Shown: one piece after another, positions 6,825 through 15,680 of the stretch
Layout: each line of letters opens with the position of its first letter
Numbering within the stretch: position 1 is the stretch's first letter
Assembly (NCBI GenBank): GCA_020634395.1
Contig: JACKBU010000017.1
Span: 1-64,000, forward strand
DNA length: 64,000 nt
Direction of reading: 5' to 3'
Origin: Ardenticatenaceae bacterium
GTDB lineage: Bacteria > Chloroflexota > Anaerolineae > Promineifilales > Promineifilaceae
Notes under the pieces: model-generated
Databases searched by the model: none
What the model saw: the letters and a program-made list of their open reading frames with translations, nothing else
What the model was told of the DNA's origin: nothing
Position numbers and translations under genes: made by a program

Positions 6825-8594
6825 TCACACCAGGATCCGGTCAGGATTGCGGAAAAACCGGTCGCGGATAGCTTCGGCGGCCATGTAAGCCAGGGGCGCC
6901 AGCGTGCCTGTCGGGTTCACTCCCGGATTTTGCGGATAAAGCGCCGCGCCCGTAACAAACACGTTGGGCGTGTCCCACACCTGCCCATACTTATTCGTCA
7001 CCGAGTTGCCGGGGTCCGTGCCCATGATGGCTCCGCCGGTTGGATGCGTGCTCTGATACTTGTGGATGTTGTACGGGTCCAGCTCTTTGGTCGTTTTCTG
7101 GCGCGTTGGCCCCATCTGCTTCATGATCTCATCTGCTCTCTGGGCGATGAAGCGGTACATGTTGTAATCATTTTGGTGCCAGTCAAACGTCAGGCGCAGC
7201 AGCGGCTGGCCGTCGGCCGCTTTATACACCGGATCCAGGTCCAGAAACTGGTCTTCATAAGGCAAACTTTCACCCTGGAAGACAATCGTCGCCACGCTGT
7301 CCCAATTCTGCCGCAGGTAATCTTTCCAACCCTGGCCCCAATTCTTCCCGCCCTCATCCGTCACAGGCAGACTGCCCACAGAAGCCAAGGGATCGCGTTC
7401 GCCCAGCGTGGAAAAAAGCATGCCGCCGCCGACAAAGTCCAGATCGCTGTGGTCGAACACGTCGGCCTGGAAGTCGAAGATCACATTTTGCGTGGACGTG
7501 TTGCCCATGTAGAGATTAAAGCGCCGCCCTTCAAACAGGCCGGTGGAAACGCCGTGCCAGTGCTGGTAGGTGTAGTTTTTACCCACCAATCCCTGGTCGT
7601 TACCAATGCCATTGGGGTGATCGTCGCTGCGCGAGAGCAGCAGCATGCGTACGTTGGTAAAGGTAAAGCCGGATAGCAGCACCACGTCGGCGGGCTGCTC
7701 CTGCTCCTGCCCCTGCTCGTCGATGTAGGTAACGCCGGTCGCCCGGCCGCCTGGTCCCAGATTCACCCGAATCACCTTGGAATGGGCGCGAATTTCATAA
7801 CGGCCGGTGCGCAGGGCGGGAGGGATGTGGGTGTTTACCGGCATGGATTTGGCGTCTACTTCGCAGCCGTAGCGGGTGCAAAAGCCGCAGTACAGGCAGC
7901 CGCTGCGCACGTTGCCCCAGCGATCCTGGTAGGCCTGGGACAAAATGCCCGCCGGTTGGGGAAAGGGATGGTAGCCTAATTCGCGGCACGCATCGGCATA
8001 GATGACGGAAGGGATGGTGACTTCCAGGGGCGGGAGGGGATACGGCCGTGATCGTGGCGCTTCAAACGGATTCCCGCCTTCCAGAATGACCCCGTTCAGG
8101 TTGCCCGTCTGCCCCGACACGCCAATGTCGTACTCAAAGCGGTCGTAGTACGGTTCCAGCTCCTTATACGTTACCGGCCAGTCCTGGATGCGATTGCCGG
8201 CGGGCAGCTTGTTTTCTCCATACCGCTCGATATAGTGCGTGCGGTAGTTGAAATCACTCTCCAAAAAGCGCCAGTTCATACCCGACCAGTGGATGGCTGC
8301 GCCGCCCACACCCTGGCCGGGGTTAAACGAGCCGTACTGCCGCATGGGCAGGGTAGGGGCTTTGGGATTCGGTCGCCAGGACCATGTTTCCCGCCCCAAA
8401 TTAACCATCATGGCGTGGCGAATGTGGTAGCGCAGGGGGTCGTGGTTGTGCTTAAAGTCGGGATTGGCCCAACGCATAGGGCCTTGCTCGATGGATAAGA
8501 CGTTATAACCGCCCTCGGTGAGGATTTGGGCAAAAATAGCGGCCGTCCAACCCGCGCCCACCGTCACCACGTCTACTTTTTTTTGTATTGCCAT
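6825..8594 (-). CDS. GMC oxidoreductase, gluconate 2-dehydrogenase flavoprotein-like
   Basis: Encodes 589 aa. The N-terminal FAD fold has VGAGWTAAI (12-20) and the acidic strand end LSIEQG. A cysteine group CLYCGFCTRYGC near residue 230 matches the iron-sulfur motif of membrane gluconate/sorbitol dehydrogenase large subunits. The C-terminus has the GMC signature STHPTGGAIMGTDP and a region ending NPGVNPTGTLAPLAYMAAE. It should oxidise a sugar, sugar acid or alcohol at the outer face and pass electrons to cytochrome c. The adjacent small subunit (8617-9600) and cytochrome c (9603-10022) complete a three-part enzyme. The substrate is not determined by sequence. Confidence 0.88.
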   Translation of the reverse strand: MAIQKKVDVVTVGAGWTAAIFAQILTEGGYNVLSIEQGPMRWANPDFKHNHDPLRYHIRHAMMVNLGRETWSWRPNPKAPTLPMRQYGSFNPGQGVGGAAIHWSGMNWRFLESDFNYRTHYIERYGENKLPAGNRIQDWPVTYKELEPYYDRFEYDIGVSGQTGNLNGVILEGGNPFEAPRSRPYPLPPLEVTIPSVIYADACRELGYHPFPQPAGILSQAYQDRWGNVRSGCLYCGFCTRYGCEVDAKSMPVNTHIPPALRTGRYEIRAHSKVIRVNLGPGGRATGVTYIDEQGQEQEQPADVVLLSGFTFTNVRMLLLSRSDDHPNGIGNDQGLVGKNYTYQHWHGVSTGLFEGRRFNLYMGNTSTQNVIFDFQADVFDHSDLDFVGGGMLFSTLGERDPLASVGSLPVTDEGGKNWGQGWKDYLRQNWDSVATIVFQGESLPYEDQFLDLDPVYKAADGQPLLRLTFDWHQNDYNMYRFIAQRADEIMKQMGPTRQKTTKELDPYNIHKYQSTHPTGGAIMGTDPGNSVTNKYGQVWDTPNVFVTGAALYPQNPGVNPTGTLAPLAYMAAEAIRDRFFRNPDRILV

Positions 8595-8616
8595 TCATAA
8601 CTCCTTTTCATGCTGC

Positions 8617-9600
8617 CTAATGTTCCGGGCGCTGCTCTTCTGTGCCGCTGACGGGCACGGCGACGTGCGAATTTGCTAACTGCCCGGGGTGGAATTGGTG
8701 CATCATAGCCAGGCTTTGGGGCGGGCGCACCGGACCTTCTGTGTGGATGTCGTGGGGGGTGTAGGCGCGCTGAGCGCCGGGATAGCCGATTAACTTCCAG
8801 CCCACCATGTCACGGTTGCCGCCATAAGCGGGATCGGCAAACATGCCGTTGATGGTGTCGTCGCGCAGCCGCGCGAAAAAATCTTTGGCCGAAGGATTGT
8901 CGAAGCCAGATGCTTCGCCTTTAGACATAGCCTCCAAAATCTGGTCTTGCTGGTCTTCGGACAGGTCTACGAAGTTGCTTCCGGCCGTCTGGTTGGCAAA
9001 ACTGTCAACCGATTTCAGGCCGGCCCGGTATATTTCCCGGGGCGTCAGCAGGGATTGGAAGCCATAGCGGTCGATTTCATCTTTTGATACCCAGACTGTC
9101 TGGTACTGGTTGGATGGGGAAGCTTGATCTGGCGGCGTATCGCCTTCATACGTTTGGGCATAAGGCGCCTGGCGGTAGGTCGGCTCGGCAAAGCCTTCGT
9201 TGAAGCCCATGAGCTTATCGATGTAGTTGGCGATGCCAGCTTCTCGGGCGCCCGGGTCGTCGGGAGTGCCGGGCAGGATGCGCGCTGTCAGCGCTTCGAC
9301 GGTTTGCGCTTCATGGGGGCTGAAGAAGACCAGCACGTCGGCTGGCGGGGGAACGATGGGGGCGTATGGCACTTCCGGGTACTGCGCACGTACGGGGACG
9401 GTCTCGGTGGGCAGGGCACCGGTGCTTTCTTCGGCGGGCGGCGTGTCGCATCCCGTGACGACGCCCAGGCCAGTAGCAGCTACGGCAAATCCAGCCGCCC
9501 GGAGGAAACCCCGCCGGGACATGAGGAGCAAAGTAACCTCGTGGCCGGTCGGTTTTTCTTCTGACTGGGGTTTTTCAGTCGGTATTTTTTCATCAGACAT
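8617..9600 (-). CDS. Gluconate 2-dehydrogenase subunit 3 family protein, Tat signal
   Basis: Encodes 327 aa. A twin-arginine signal MSRRGFLRAAGF (27-38) is followed by a lipobox-like TGC (Cys51), indicating folded export and membrane anchoring. The body, from FFSPHEAQTVEALTARILPG to the C-terminal YGGNRDMVGWKLIGYPG segment, matches the small subunit (family Gluconate_2-dh3) that pairs with GMC flavoproteins. The Tat route fits export of the cofactor-loaded partner, which has no signal of its own. The start at 9600 lies 2 bp after the cytochrome c stop, and the gene ends 22 bp before the flavoprotein start. Confidence 0.87.
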   Translation of the reverse strand: MSDEKIPTEKPQSEEKPTGHEVTLLLMSRRGFLRAAGFAVAATGLGVVTGCDTPPAEESTGALPTETVPVRAQYPEVPYAPIVPPPADVLVFFSPHEAQTVEALTARILPGTPDDPGAREAGIANYIDKLMGFNEGFAEPTYRQAPYAQTYEGDTPPDQASPSNQYQTVWVSKDEIDRYGFQSLLTPREIYRAGLKSVDSFANQTAGSNFVDLSEDQQDQILEAMSKGEASGFDNPSAKDFFARLRDDTINGMFADPAYGGNRDMVGWKLIGYPGAQRAYTPHDIHTEGPVRPPQSLAMMHQFHPGQLANSHVAVPVSGTEEQRPEH

Positions 9601-9602
9601 GT

Positions 9603-10022
9603 TTATCTCCTATCATCTTCCAGGGTATACAGGTAGGCGGCGATGTCGCGGGCGGCCGGTTCGCTGACACCCAGGTCCGGCATGGCGACGCCGGGGTCTA
9701 TTTCTTGCGGGTACTGTATCCACAAGACCAGGTTATCAGGGGTGTTAGGCAGTTTTCCAGCGATGTAGCTGCGTTCGGCCAGGCCGATGAGCGGCGGGCC
9801 GACGGTCGCGTCGGCGCCGGCAACGCCGGGGATAGTGTGGCAGGTGCCGCAGCCATAGGCGGCGATGACTGCCCTTCCCGACTGTGGATCGCCGCCGGGT
9901 ACGGTTTGTTGGGGATAAACGGCCGTATCCTGAGCCGCGGCCGCCGACAGGGCCACGGCAAACAGCAGAAAGGGCAGCAGCAGCACCAGTACCCCATAGA
10001 CATTCGCTTGTTCACGTTTCAT
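9603..10022 (-). CDS. Mono-heme cytochrome c, membrane-anchored or secreted
   Basis: Encodes 139 aa. The N-terminal hydrophobic segment (about 10-30) is a signal or anchor. The heme site CGTCH is at residues 58-62, and the likely axial Met is Met114 in GVAMPDLGVS. The fold is class I cytochrome c of about 100 residues. Gluconate-dehydrogenase complexes normally use a tri-heme cytochrome; this single-heme protein may instead carry electrons from the flavoprotein to the CuA/cytochrome c domain of oxidase subunit II, encoded upstream in the same operon. The ATG at 10022 follows AAGGAG. Confidence 0.9.
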   Translation of the reverse strand: MKREQANVYGVLVLLLPFLLFAVALSAAAAQDTAVYPQQTVPGGDPQSGRAVIAAYGCGTCHTIPGVAGADATVGPPLIGLAERSYIAGKLPNTPDNLVLWIQYPQEIDPGVAMPDLGVSEPAARDIAAYLYTLEDDRR

Positions 10023-10043
10023 GGTTAACTCCTTGGCCCAGTT

Positions 10044-10445
10044 TTAGGGAAACGGCATGGTGATCAACGGGCAGGGGTTGTGGAAAAAGGCGACAACGGC
10101 CGTGACCACAATCAGCCCCAGGAAAAGCAGGCTCACAATAAAGCCGGCGACGGCAATGAACGCTGGCCATTCATGCAGTTCGTCCACATCTTGCAGCGCT
10201 GGCCGGTTTTCGGCCGTCAGGCGCTGCCAGCTCTGGTAAGCCAGTATCCCGGCGGCCAGCACGATCAGCGCCATAATCACGCCTAAAACGTAAACAGGTA
10301 TCTTGGAGAGGCTGCAGGCATAAGACGCCAGCGTATAGCCAATGAACAATTGCAAGGCCCAAATGACCGGCCCGGCAAAGAACATAAAAGCCCATCGCCA
10401 GGGGTGACGCTCCCCTGTGTCCGCGTTTGCATCTATACGCGCCAT
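10044..10445 (-). CDS. Small three-helix membrane protein in oxidase operon
   Basis: Encodes 133 aa with three predicted membrane helices (about 17-41, 49-71, 94-121), a basic N-terminus and two Cys (44 and 125) placed near helix ends. It does not resemble subunit IV of known oxidases closely enough to name. Its place directly after subunit III, 15 bp downstream, and before the cytochrome c gene suggests an oxidase accessory or assembly protein. The ATG at 10445 is preceded by AAGGAG. Confidence 0.78.
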   Translation of the reverse strand: MARIDANADTGERHPWRWAFMFFAGPVIWALQLFIGYTLASYACSLSKIPVYVLGVIMALIVLAAGILAYQSWQRLTAENRPALQDVDELHEWPAFIAVAGFIVSLLFLGLIVVTAVVAFFHNPCPLITMPFP

Positions 10446-10460
10446 GTTTGAACTCCTTCG

Positions 10461-11084
10461 TTACACGTAGGGTGAAAGGTAAACAGAGGCCAGGATGAAC
10501 AGCCACACCACGTCGACAAAGTGCCAGTACAGCACCGCGTTTTCTACAGCCAGGTGACGCTCGGCTGTGAAGTGGCCCAGCAGCGCCCGCACCAGCACGA
10601 CGCTGCTGATCAGGATCATCACCAGGACGTGCAGGCCGTGGATGCCGGTGATGGTGAAGAACAAAGAGCCATAGACGTTGGTTTGTGGGCTGAATTCGCT
10701 ACGGCCGTATTCATAAATCTGCAAAGCCAGGAACGATCCGGCCAGGAGCAGAGCGATAATCATGCCCAGGCGCAAGCGTCCCTGCCGGCCGCGACGAATG
10801 CCGCCTTGCGCCCACTGCATCACAAAGCTGCTGCTCACCAGCAGCGCCGTGTTGATGAGGGGGATGACCAGTTCCGGCCGTTTCATGCCGTCGGGCGGCC
10901 AGGCCGGCAGGTTTAGCCGCACGTAGAAATAGCTGGTAAGCAGGGCGGCAAAGATGATGCTTTCGTTTAATATGACCAGCAGCATGGCCCACCAACTGGG
11001 GGACCGGCTGCCGGAAAGCACGTGCGGCAGCGGCCGGGACACTGCCGGTCTTGCGGCGGCGGATGTTGTTTGTGCAGTGGTCAT
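10461..11084 (-). CDS. ctaE: Cytochrome c oxidase subunit III
   Basis: Encodes 207 aa with five predicted helices, the short form of subunit III. Family features are the N-terminal WWAMLLVILNESIIFAALL (Glu in helix), GIHGLHVLVM and the C-terminal YWHFVDVVWLFIL. It supports stability and proton uptake of the heme-copper oxidase. The ATG at 11084 overlaps the subunit I stop as ATGA, so the two are probably translationally coupled. Confidence 0.95.
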   Translation of the reverse strand: MTTAQTTSAAARPAVSRPLPHVLSGSRSPSWWAMLLVILNESIIFAALLTSYFYVRLNLPAWPPDGMKRPELVIPLINTALLVSSSFVMQWAQGGIRRGRQGRLRLGMIIALLLAGSFLALQIYEYGRSEFSPQTNVYGSLFFTITGIHGLHVLVMILISSVVLVRALLGHFTAERHLAVENAVLYWHFVDVVWLFILASVYLSPYV

Positions 11085-13015
11085 GCGGGTCTCTCCTCGA
11101 TCACGGCCGTTTCTCCTTCATGCCAGGCCGGTTCACTCTCGGGCGGCCACAACCAGGCCACAATCAGGCCGAAAACCAGCAGCACACCGACGCCAGCCAG
11201 CCACCATTGGCGCAGTAAAATGCCGACGAAGACGGCCGTTAACGCCAAGCCTAAGTACAGTGGAATCAGCGTGGACGCGGGAATGTGCAAAATGCCGTCC
11301 GGCTGCCCGCTGAGCACGGTCGAGGCTAACGTTTCGCGCTGGTATGGATCGGTGGGGTCATTTTCCATGAACAGGCTGGAACCAGGGGTGTCGGCTGCCG
11401 GCAGTTCCCACAGGGGATTACGGCCGTGTACCACAGGCAGCGCCCGGAAATTGTATGGCGGCGGCGGCGAACTGGTCGCCCACTCCAGCGAACTGGCATT
11501 CCAGGGATTGTCGCCCGCTTCTTCACCGCTGCCCAGGCTGTAAAAGACGTTGGCGATAAAAAACAGGATGCCTGCTGCCAGCGTAAAGGCGCCGATGGTC
11601 TCCAGCAGGTTTAGCCCGCCCCAGCCTAAGCCGGCCTCGTAGGTGTAAACGCGGCGCGGCATGCCCATCAGCCCGGCAATGTGCATGGGGAAAAACGTCA
11701 GGTTAAAGCCAATAAACATCAGCCAGAAATTCCACTGCCCCAGGTGTTCGTCCAGCAGACGGCCGCTCATCTTGGGGAACCAGTAGTAGAATCCGGCAAA
11801 AATGGGAAACACAGCACCGCCCACGAGTACATAATGGAAGTGGGCCACGATGAAGTAGGAGTCGGTTACCTGTTGGTCGAAGGGCACGGCGGGGAACATG
11901 ACGCCGCTCAGGCCGCCCAGGACAAACAGGATGATAAAACCGGAGATGAAGAGCAAGGGTGTTTTGAAGACGGGACGGCCGTTTAACATCGTGCCCAGCC
12001 AGGCAAATACCTGAATCCCGCTTGGGATGCCGATGACGATGCTGGAAATGCTAAAAATGCTCAGCACCAGCGGCGAAATGCCCACGGCGAACATGTGGTG
12101 AACCCACACACCAAAGCCAATCACGCCGGTAGCGATGGTGGCTACAGCCAGCAAGGTATAACCCAAAATCGGCCGTCGCGAAAAGGAAGCCACGACCTCC
12201 GACACGATGCCCACCGCCGGCAAAAAGATGATATAGACGTCCGGGTGGCCAAAAAACCAGAACAAATGCTGCCACAACAGCGGCGTGCCGCCAGCCTGTG
12301 TCTGGAAAAAGTGGAAGCCAAACACCCGCTGCAGCATCAAAAAGACATTAGCCACCGTTAGTGGGGGAATAGCAAACAGCACGGCAAAGGACGTCACCAG
12401 AATCGCCCAGCAGAACAGGGGAAGACGGTTAATGGCCATACCCGGCGCGCGCATCTTCAGAATGGTGACAATGAAGTTGACGGCCCCGGCCGTGGTGGCA
12501 ATGCTCAGAAATATCAGGCCCAGCGCCCAGAAGTCCAGATTCAGGCCAGGTGAGTATTCTGCCCCTGTAAGGGGTGTGTAAGCGAACCAGCCGCCGTCCG
12601 GCGCTGCGCCAAACAAAAGGCTGCTGTACATGAACAGGCCGGAAAACAAAAATACCCAGTAGCTAAGGGCATTCAGCCGCGGAAAGGCCATATCCCGCGC
12701 CCCCACCATCAGGGGAATGAGATAATTACCAAAGCCAAACAACATCGGCGTGGCGAAAAAGAAGATCATCGTTGTGCCATGCATCGTGAAGAACTGATTG
12801 TAGGTTTCGGGGCCCAACAAGGTGTTTTCCGGCACAGCTAACTGGGTGCGCATAAAGAGCGCCTCCAGGCCGGCCAGCACGAAAAAGAGAAAGGCAGTTT
12901 GGATGTAGCGTATGCCAATCAGCTTATGGTCCACCGTGCCCAACAGGCTGATGAGGCCAGATCGGGCTTCCCAGGCATCGCTTAGGCGCTTTTCTCCTAC
13001 TGCAATTGTTGCCAT
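11081..13015 (-). CDS. ctaD: Cytochrome c oxidase subunit I with altered proton-channel residues
   Basis: Encodes 644 aa, longer than the usual 530-550 because of a C-terminal extension with about two extra helices. Heme and CuB ligands are present: HGTTMIFF, WQHLFWFFGHPDVY (CuB His and cross-link Tyr), HHMFAVG and HFHYVLVGG. The D-channel entry GARDMAFPRLN is intact. However, the channel Glu of GHPEVY is Asp here, and the K-channel Lys of GIKVF is Gln (GIQVFAW). The ATG at 13015 was chosen for the upstream AAGGAGA; the longer open frame overlaps subunit II and has no such site. Confidence 0.95.
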   Translation of the reverse strand: MATIAVGEKRLSDAWEARSGLISLLGTVDHKLIGIRYIQTAFLFFVLAGLEALFMRTQLAVPENTLLGPETYNQFFTMHGTTMIFFFATPMLFGFGNYLIPLMVGARDMAFPRLNALSYWVFLFSGLFMYSSLLFGAAPDGGWFAYTPLTGAEYSPGLNLDFWALGLIFLSIATTAGAVNFIVTILKMRAPGMAINRLPLFCWAILVTSFAVLFAIPPLTVANVFLMLQRVFGFHFFQTQAGGTPLLWQHLFWFFGHPDVYIIFLPAVGIVSEVVASFSRRPILGYTLLAVATIATGVIGFGVWVHHMFAVGISPLVLSIFSISSIVIGIPSGIQVFAWLGTMLNGRPVFKTPLLFISGFIILFVLGGLSGVMFPAVPFDQQVTDSYFIVAHFHYVLVGGAVFPIFAGFYYWFPKMSGRLLDEHLGQWNFWLMFIGFNLTFFPMHIAGLMGMPRRVYTYEAGLGWGGLNLLETIGAFTLAAGILFFIANVFYSLGSGEEAGDNPWNASSLEWATSSPPPPYNFRALPVVHGRNPLWELPAADTPGSSLFMENDPTDPYQRETLASTVLSGQPDGILHIPASTLIPLYLGLALTAVFVGILLRQWWLAGVGVLLVFGLIVAWLWPPESEPAWHEGETAVIEERPA

Positions 13016-13055
13016 CACATTCTCCTTATCTCGATCAATCCCAGTGCCGCGAGCG

Positions 13056-14102
13056 TTACTTGAGAGTATCCAGGTAGGCAAGGATGGCCTGGAGCTGTTC
13101 GGCATCCAGGTCCATAGGCGGCATTTCGTTGCCTGGTTTTACAGTTTGCGAGTTCATAATCCAGCCGGCCAGGTAGCCGTGGCCGTTTGGTAAAATACCG
13201 GCCCCAATCGTCTGGCGGCTGGCGACGTGTGTCAGGTCTGGCCCAAGCGTGCCGGAAGCGTTGGTGCCTTTGATGGTGTGGCAGTAGACGCAGGCAGATC
13301 CTAAAAATGCCTGCTGTCCTTCCTGCTCAAAGCTTCCTTCGTCGGGTTCTGGGGCGGATTGGCGCTGCTGCTCCAGCCAGGTGTTGAAGTCGTCGGTTTT
13401 GTCGGCCACGACCAGAAAGACCATGTGGGCATGCTGCAGGCCGCAGAATTCGGCGCACTGGCCACGATAAACTCCGGCATTATCGGCTTGTAATACGAAC
13501 GAATTGGTCTGGCCGGGGATCAGGTCTAGCTTGCTGTGAAGCTGGGGGGCCCAAAAGCTGTGGATGACATCGGCGGAGGTTAGCTTGATGAGGACGGGCC
13601 GCCCGGCGGGGATGTGAATTTCATTGGCTGTGGTGACGCCGTAATCGGGGTAGTTTACTTCCCACCACCATTGGTGGCCAACGATTTCGACGGTGAGGTC
13701 GCCGGAGGCGGGGGCCGCGCTTATCTGCTGGACGGCGATGCTGAGGCCCATGATGATGAGCAAAACCACGGCGGGGATGACGACCCCACCCACGATGACG
13801 CCGTTGAGGGCGCGGTGGTCACTTTCTGGGGAATATTCGACCGAACGCTGGCGGCGGGTACGCACGGCCGTTAACAGCAGAAGCACCGTGACCACCGTAA
13901 ATACCACGGCTGCCACACCAAACATCAGCCAGGAAAGATAGGCGACTCGCTGGGCTTCCGGGCCTTGGGGATCCAGCACACCGCCGGAGACGCTGGCGCA
14001 GGCGCTTAACAAGGGAGGGAATAAAAGTAGTAATAAATAGATGCCGCTGTGCCCAGGTAAAGTGAGTTTGCGAACTGTACACGGTTGAAACGCTTTTTTC
14101 AT
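13056..14102 (-). CDS. ctaC: Cytochrome c oxidase subunit II fused to cytochrome c
   Basis: Encodes 348 aa. A lipoprotein-like signal (LLSAC) is followed by two membrane helices, then a CuA domain with VGHQWWWEVNYPD, an HSFW ligand segment and GQCAEFCGLQHAHM (the two Cys, His and Met of CuA). A C-terminal cytochrome c domain has CVYCH and a distal Met in NEMPPM, making this a caa3-type subunit. It is the first gene of the respiratory operon, 40 bp before subunit I. It receives electrons from soluble or membrane cytochrome c at the outer face. Confidence 0.95.
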   Translation of the reverse strand: MKKAFQPCTVRKLTLPGHSGIYLLLLLFPPLLSACASVSGGVLDPQGPEAQRVAYLSWLMFGVAAVVFTVVTVLLLLTAVRTRRQRSVEYSPESDHRALNGVIVGGVVIPAVVLLIIMGLSIAVQQISAAPASGDLTVEIVGHQWWWEVNYPDYGVTTANEIHIPAGRPVLIKLTSADVIHSFWAPQLHSKLDLIPGQTNSFVLQADNAGVYRGQCAEFCGLQHAHMVFLVVADKTDDFNTWLEQQRQSAPEPDEGSFEQEGQQAFLGSACVYCHTIKGTNASGTLGPDLTHVASRQTIGAGILPNGHGYLAGWIMNSQTVKPGNEMPPMDLDAEQLQAILAYLDTLK

Positions 14103-14574
14103 GTCTGCTTCCGGTTCCAGAGGCTTCGCTGATCCAAAAGATACGGACCATATCCGCCAACAGGCCTCTTACCACTTGCAGAGCTTGGTATGCAGTCGGG
14201 TACGGTAGGGGTCAGTATTGCCTTAACAGAAAACCATTTGGACGCTGCCAGGCCTAAAACTGGGGAAAACAGAACGGTGTTGGATGTCTTTTGGGGAGAG
14301 TGGAATGTCTTACCTGACAACAGTTAGAAATGGAAAGACATTTCTAGTATAAGCGCCTGCATACATAAATCTATAGACCACAGATATATAAGGTATACAA
14401 AAAGGATAGAGGCTGAGGAGAAACGGGGATCTATCTGGGTCACATTACCCGGTGAAGGAACGGCGAGGAGAAAACGTAACGGCCGTTACGCCGCCAACAG
14501 GTCTGGCCAGCGGGGCACCTGCGCCCAGGGCGAAGCCGGTTCGTACCAAAAGTTGGCCAGAAACCCTTTACCGG
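14103..14574. other. 472-bp gap upstream of oxidase operon
   Basis: No credible gene is seen. The stretch lies between the tail of the MscS gene and the start of the oxidase operon. An AT-rich segment at about 14335-14410 is the best place for the operon promoter on the minus strand, but no convincing -35/-10 pair could be fixed. One ACGGCCGT copy lies near 14480. Confidence 0.5.
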
Positions 14575-15441
14575 TTACTGCGCTCCATTTTTCGGAGACA
14601 GAACATCGCTTCCGATAAGATGAACATCTTGTTGAAACACGGGAATGCTGACGCCGGCTTCGCTCAATCTCAACTTTACCTGTTCGGTCACACTAAACAT
14701 GGTATCCCAATAGGCGTCTACCGGGGCAAACGGCCGTAACGAAAAATCAACCCCCCTCTCCCCTAAAGACAAAACGCCAACTACCGGTTTCGGATCGGCC
14801 AAAACGTGCTCGTTTGTGGCCAGAACCTCCTCCATAATCTGCTTGGCTTTTAGCAAATCGTCCTGATACTTGATGGTCACAACCATATCCACACGCCGAT
14901 AACCAAGCACCGAATAGTTAACGATGTTACTTTTTAAGATATCACCGTTCGGAACAGTCACCGTGCTTTGCTCTTGGGTCAAAATGACCGTGCTAAACAG
15001 TTGAATCTCTTTCACCTGACCAAATGTCCTATCCAGGACATTTACCCAATCGCCCGGTTTAAAGGTTTGAAAGGCCACAAAGATAATCGTTGCCGCCAGA
15101 TTATTAAGCGTTGTCTGCATGGCGATAGCTATCACAACGATAATAAGAATGATGACAGTGAATAAAGAGTTGATGGGCAGCCCCAGCGTAACGAGCGAAA
15201 TCGAAATGGCGATAAGCAAAATGCCATAGTAGATGAACCCGTCAATCGCCAGAATCACCTTCCTGGTTACGTGAAACTCTCTATTTTCAACGGAAGATAA
15301 AAATAACCGGCGAGCGCGCTTTGCCAACCAGCGCCCCACGAGAAAGAACAGAACAGCCCAAAAGATACGAAGAAAATGAGGGAAGCCAATACTGGTAAAA
15401 GAGTCGTTGGTGCGGGACAAAAGTTCGAGTAACTGTGACAT
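14575..15441 (-). CDS. MscS-family mechanosensitive channel
   Basis: Encodes 288 aa. Three or four N-terminal helices lead into a pore helix region (VVIAIAMQTTLNNLAATIIF) and the MscS beta domain with FKPGDWVNV and VTVPNGDILKSNIVNYS, the family signature. A C-terminal alpha/beta domain follows. It should open under osmotic downshock to release small solutes. It is a standalone gene, convergent with nothing, and divergent from the glycosyltransferase at 15681. Confidence 0.92.
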   Translation of the reverse strand: MSQLLELLSRTNDSFTSIGFPHFLRIFWAVLFFLVGRWLAKRARRLFLSSVENREFHVTRKVILAIDGFIYYGILLIAISISLVTLGLPINSLFTVIILIIVVIAIAMQTTLNNLAATIIFVAFQTFKPGDWVNVLDRTFGQVKEIQLFSTVILTQEQSTVTVPNGDILKSNIVNYSVLGYRRVDMVVTIKYQDDLLKAKQIMEEVLATNEHVLADPKPVVGVLSLGERGVDFSLRPFAPVDAYWDTMFSVTEQVKLRLSEAGVSIPVFQQDVHLIGSDVLSPKNGAQ

Positions 15442-15561
15442 AGGACGACTATCCCCTTGAGAATTAAAATAATCTTACCCTACCCTGTGCAAATAAAAAA
15501 GCCGGATTTTCTGGCCGTCGTGGGTGGGCAACGGCCGTGCAAAAACAAGTCAGCGGCTTTC

Positions 15562-15576
15562 AGATTGGACCAATCT
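15562..15576. repeat. AGATTGGACCAATCT palindrome, single copy
   Basis: This is the same 15-bp near-palindrome as at 5149-5163 and 58571-58585. Here it is single, in the divergent gap between the MscS gene and the glycosyltransferase gene. Confidence 0.7.
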
Positions 15577-15680
15577 TGCCGGATTAAAGACCCACGGCTG
15601 CCTGGTATTGTATCTCGTGCCGGCCGGGTTCGTGTGGTAAACTATCGGCCCTGGCAGGATCAGGCTGATTGAAGGCATAG

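Noticed and set aside
13016..13105. N-terminal extension of oxidase subunit I
   Set aside because: It would overlap subunit II, and the ATG at 13015 has a good ribosome site and matches family starts.
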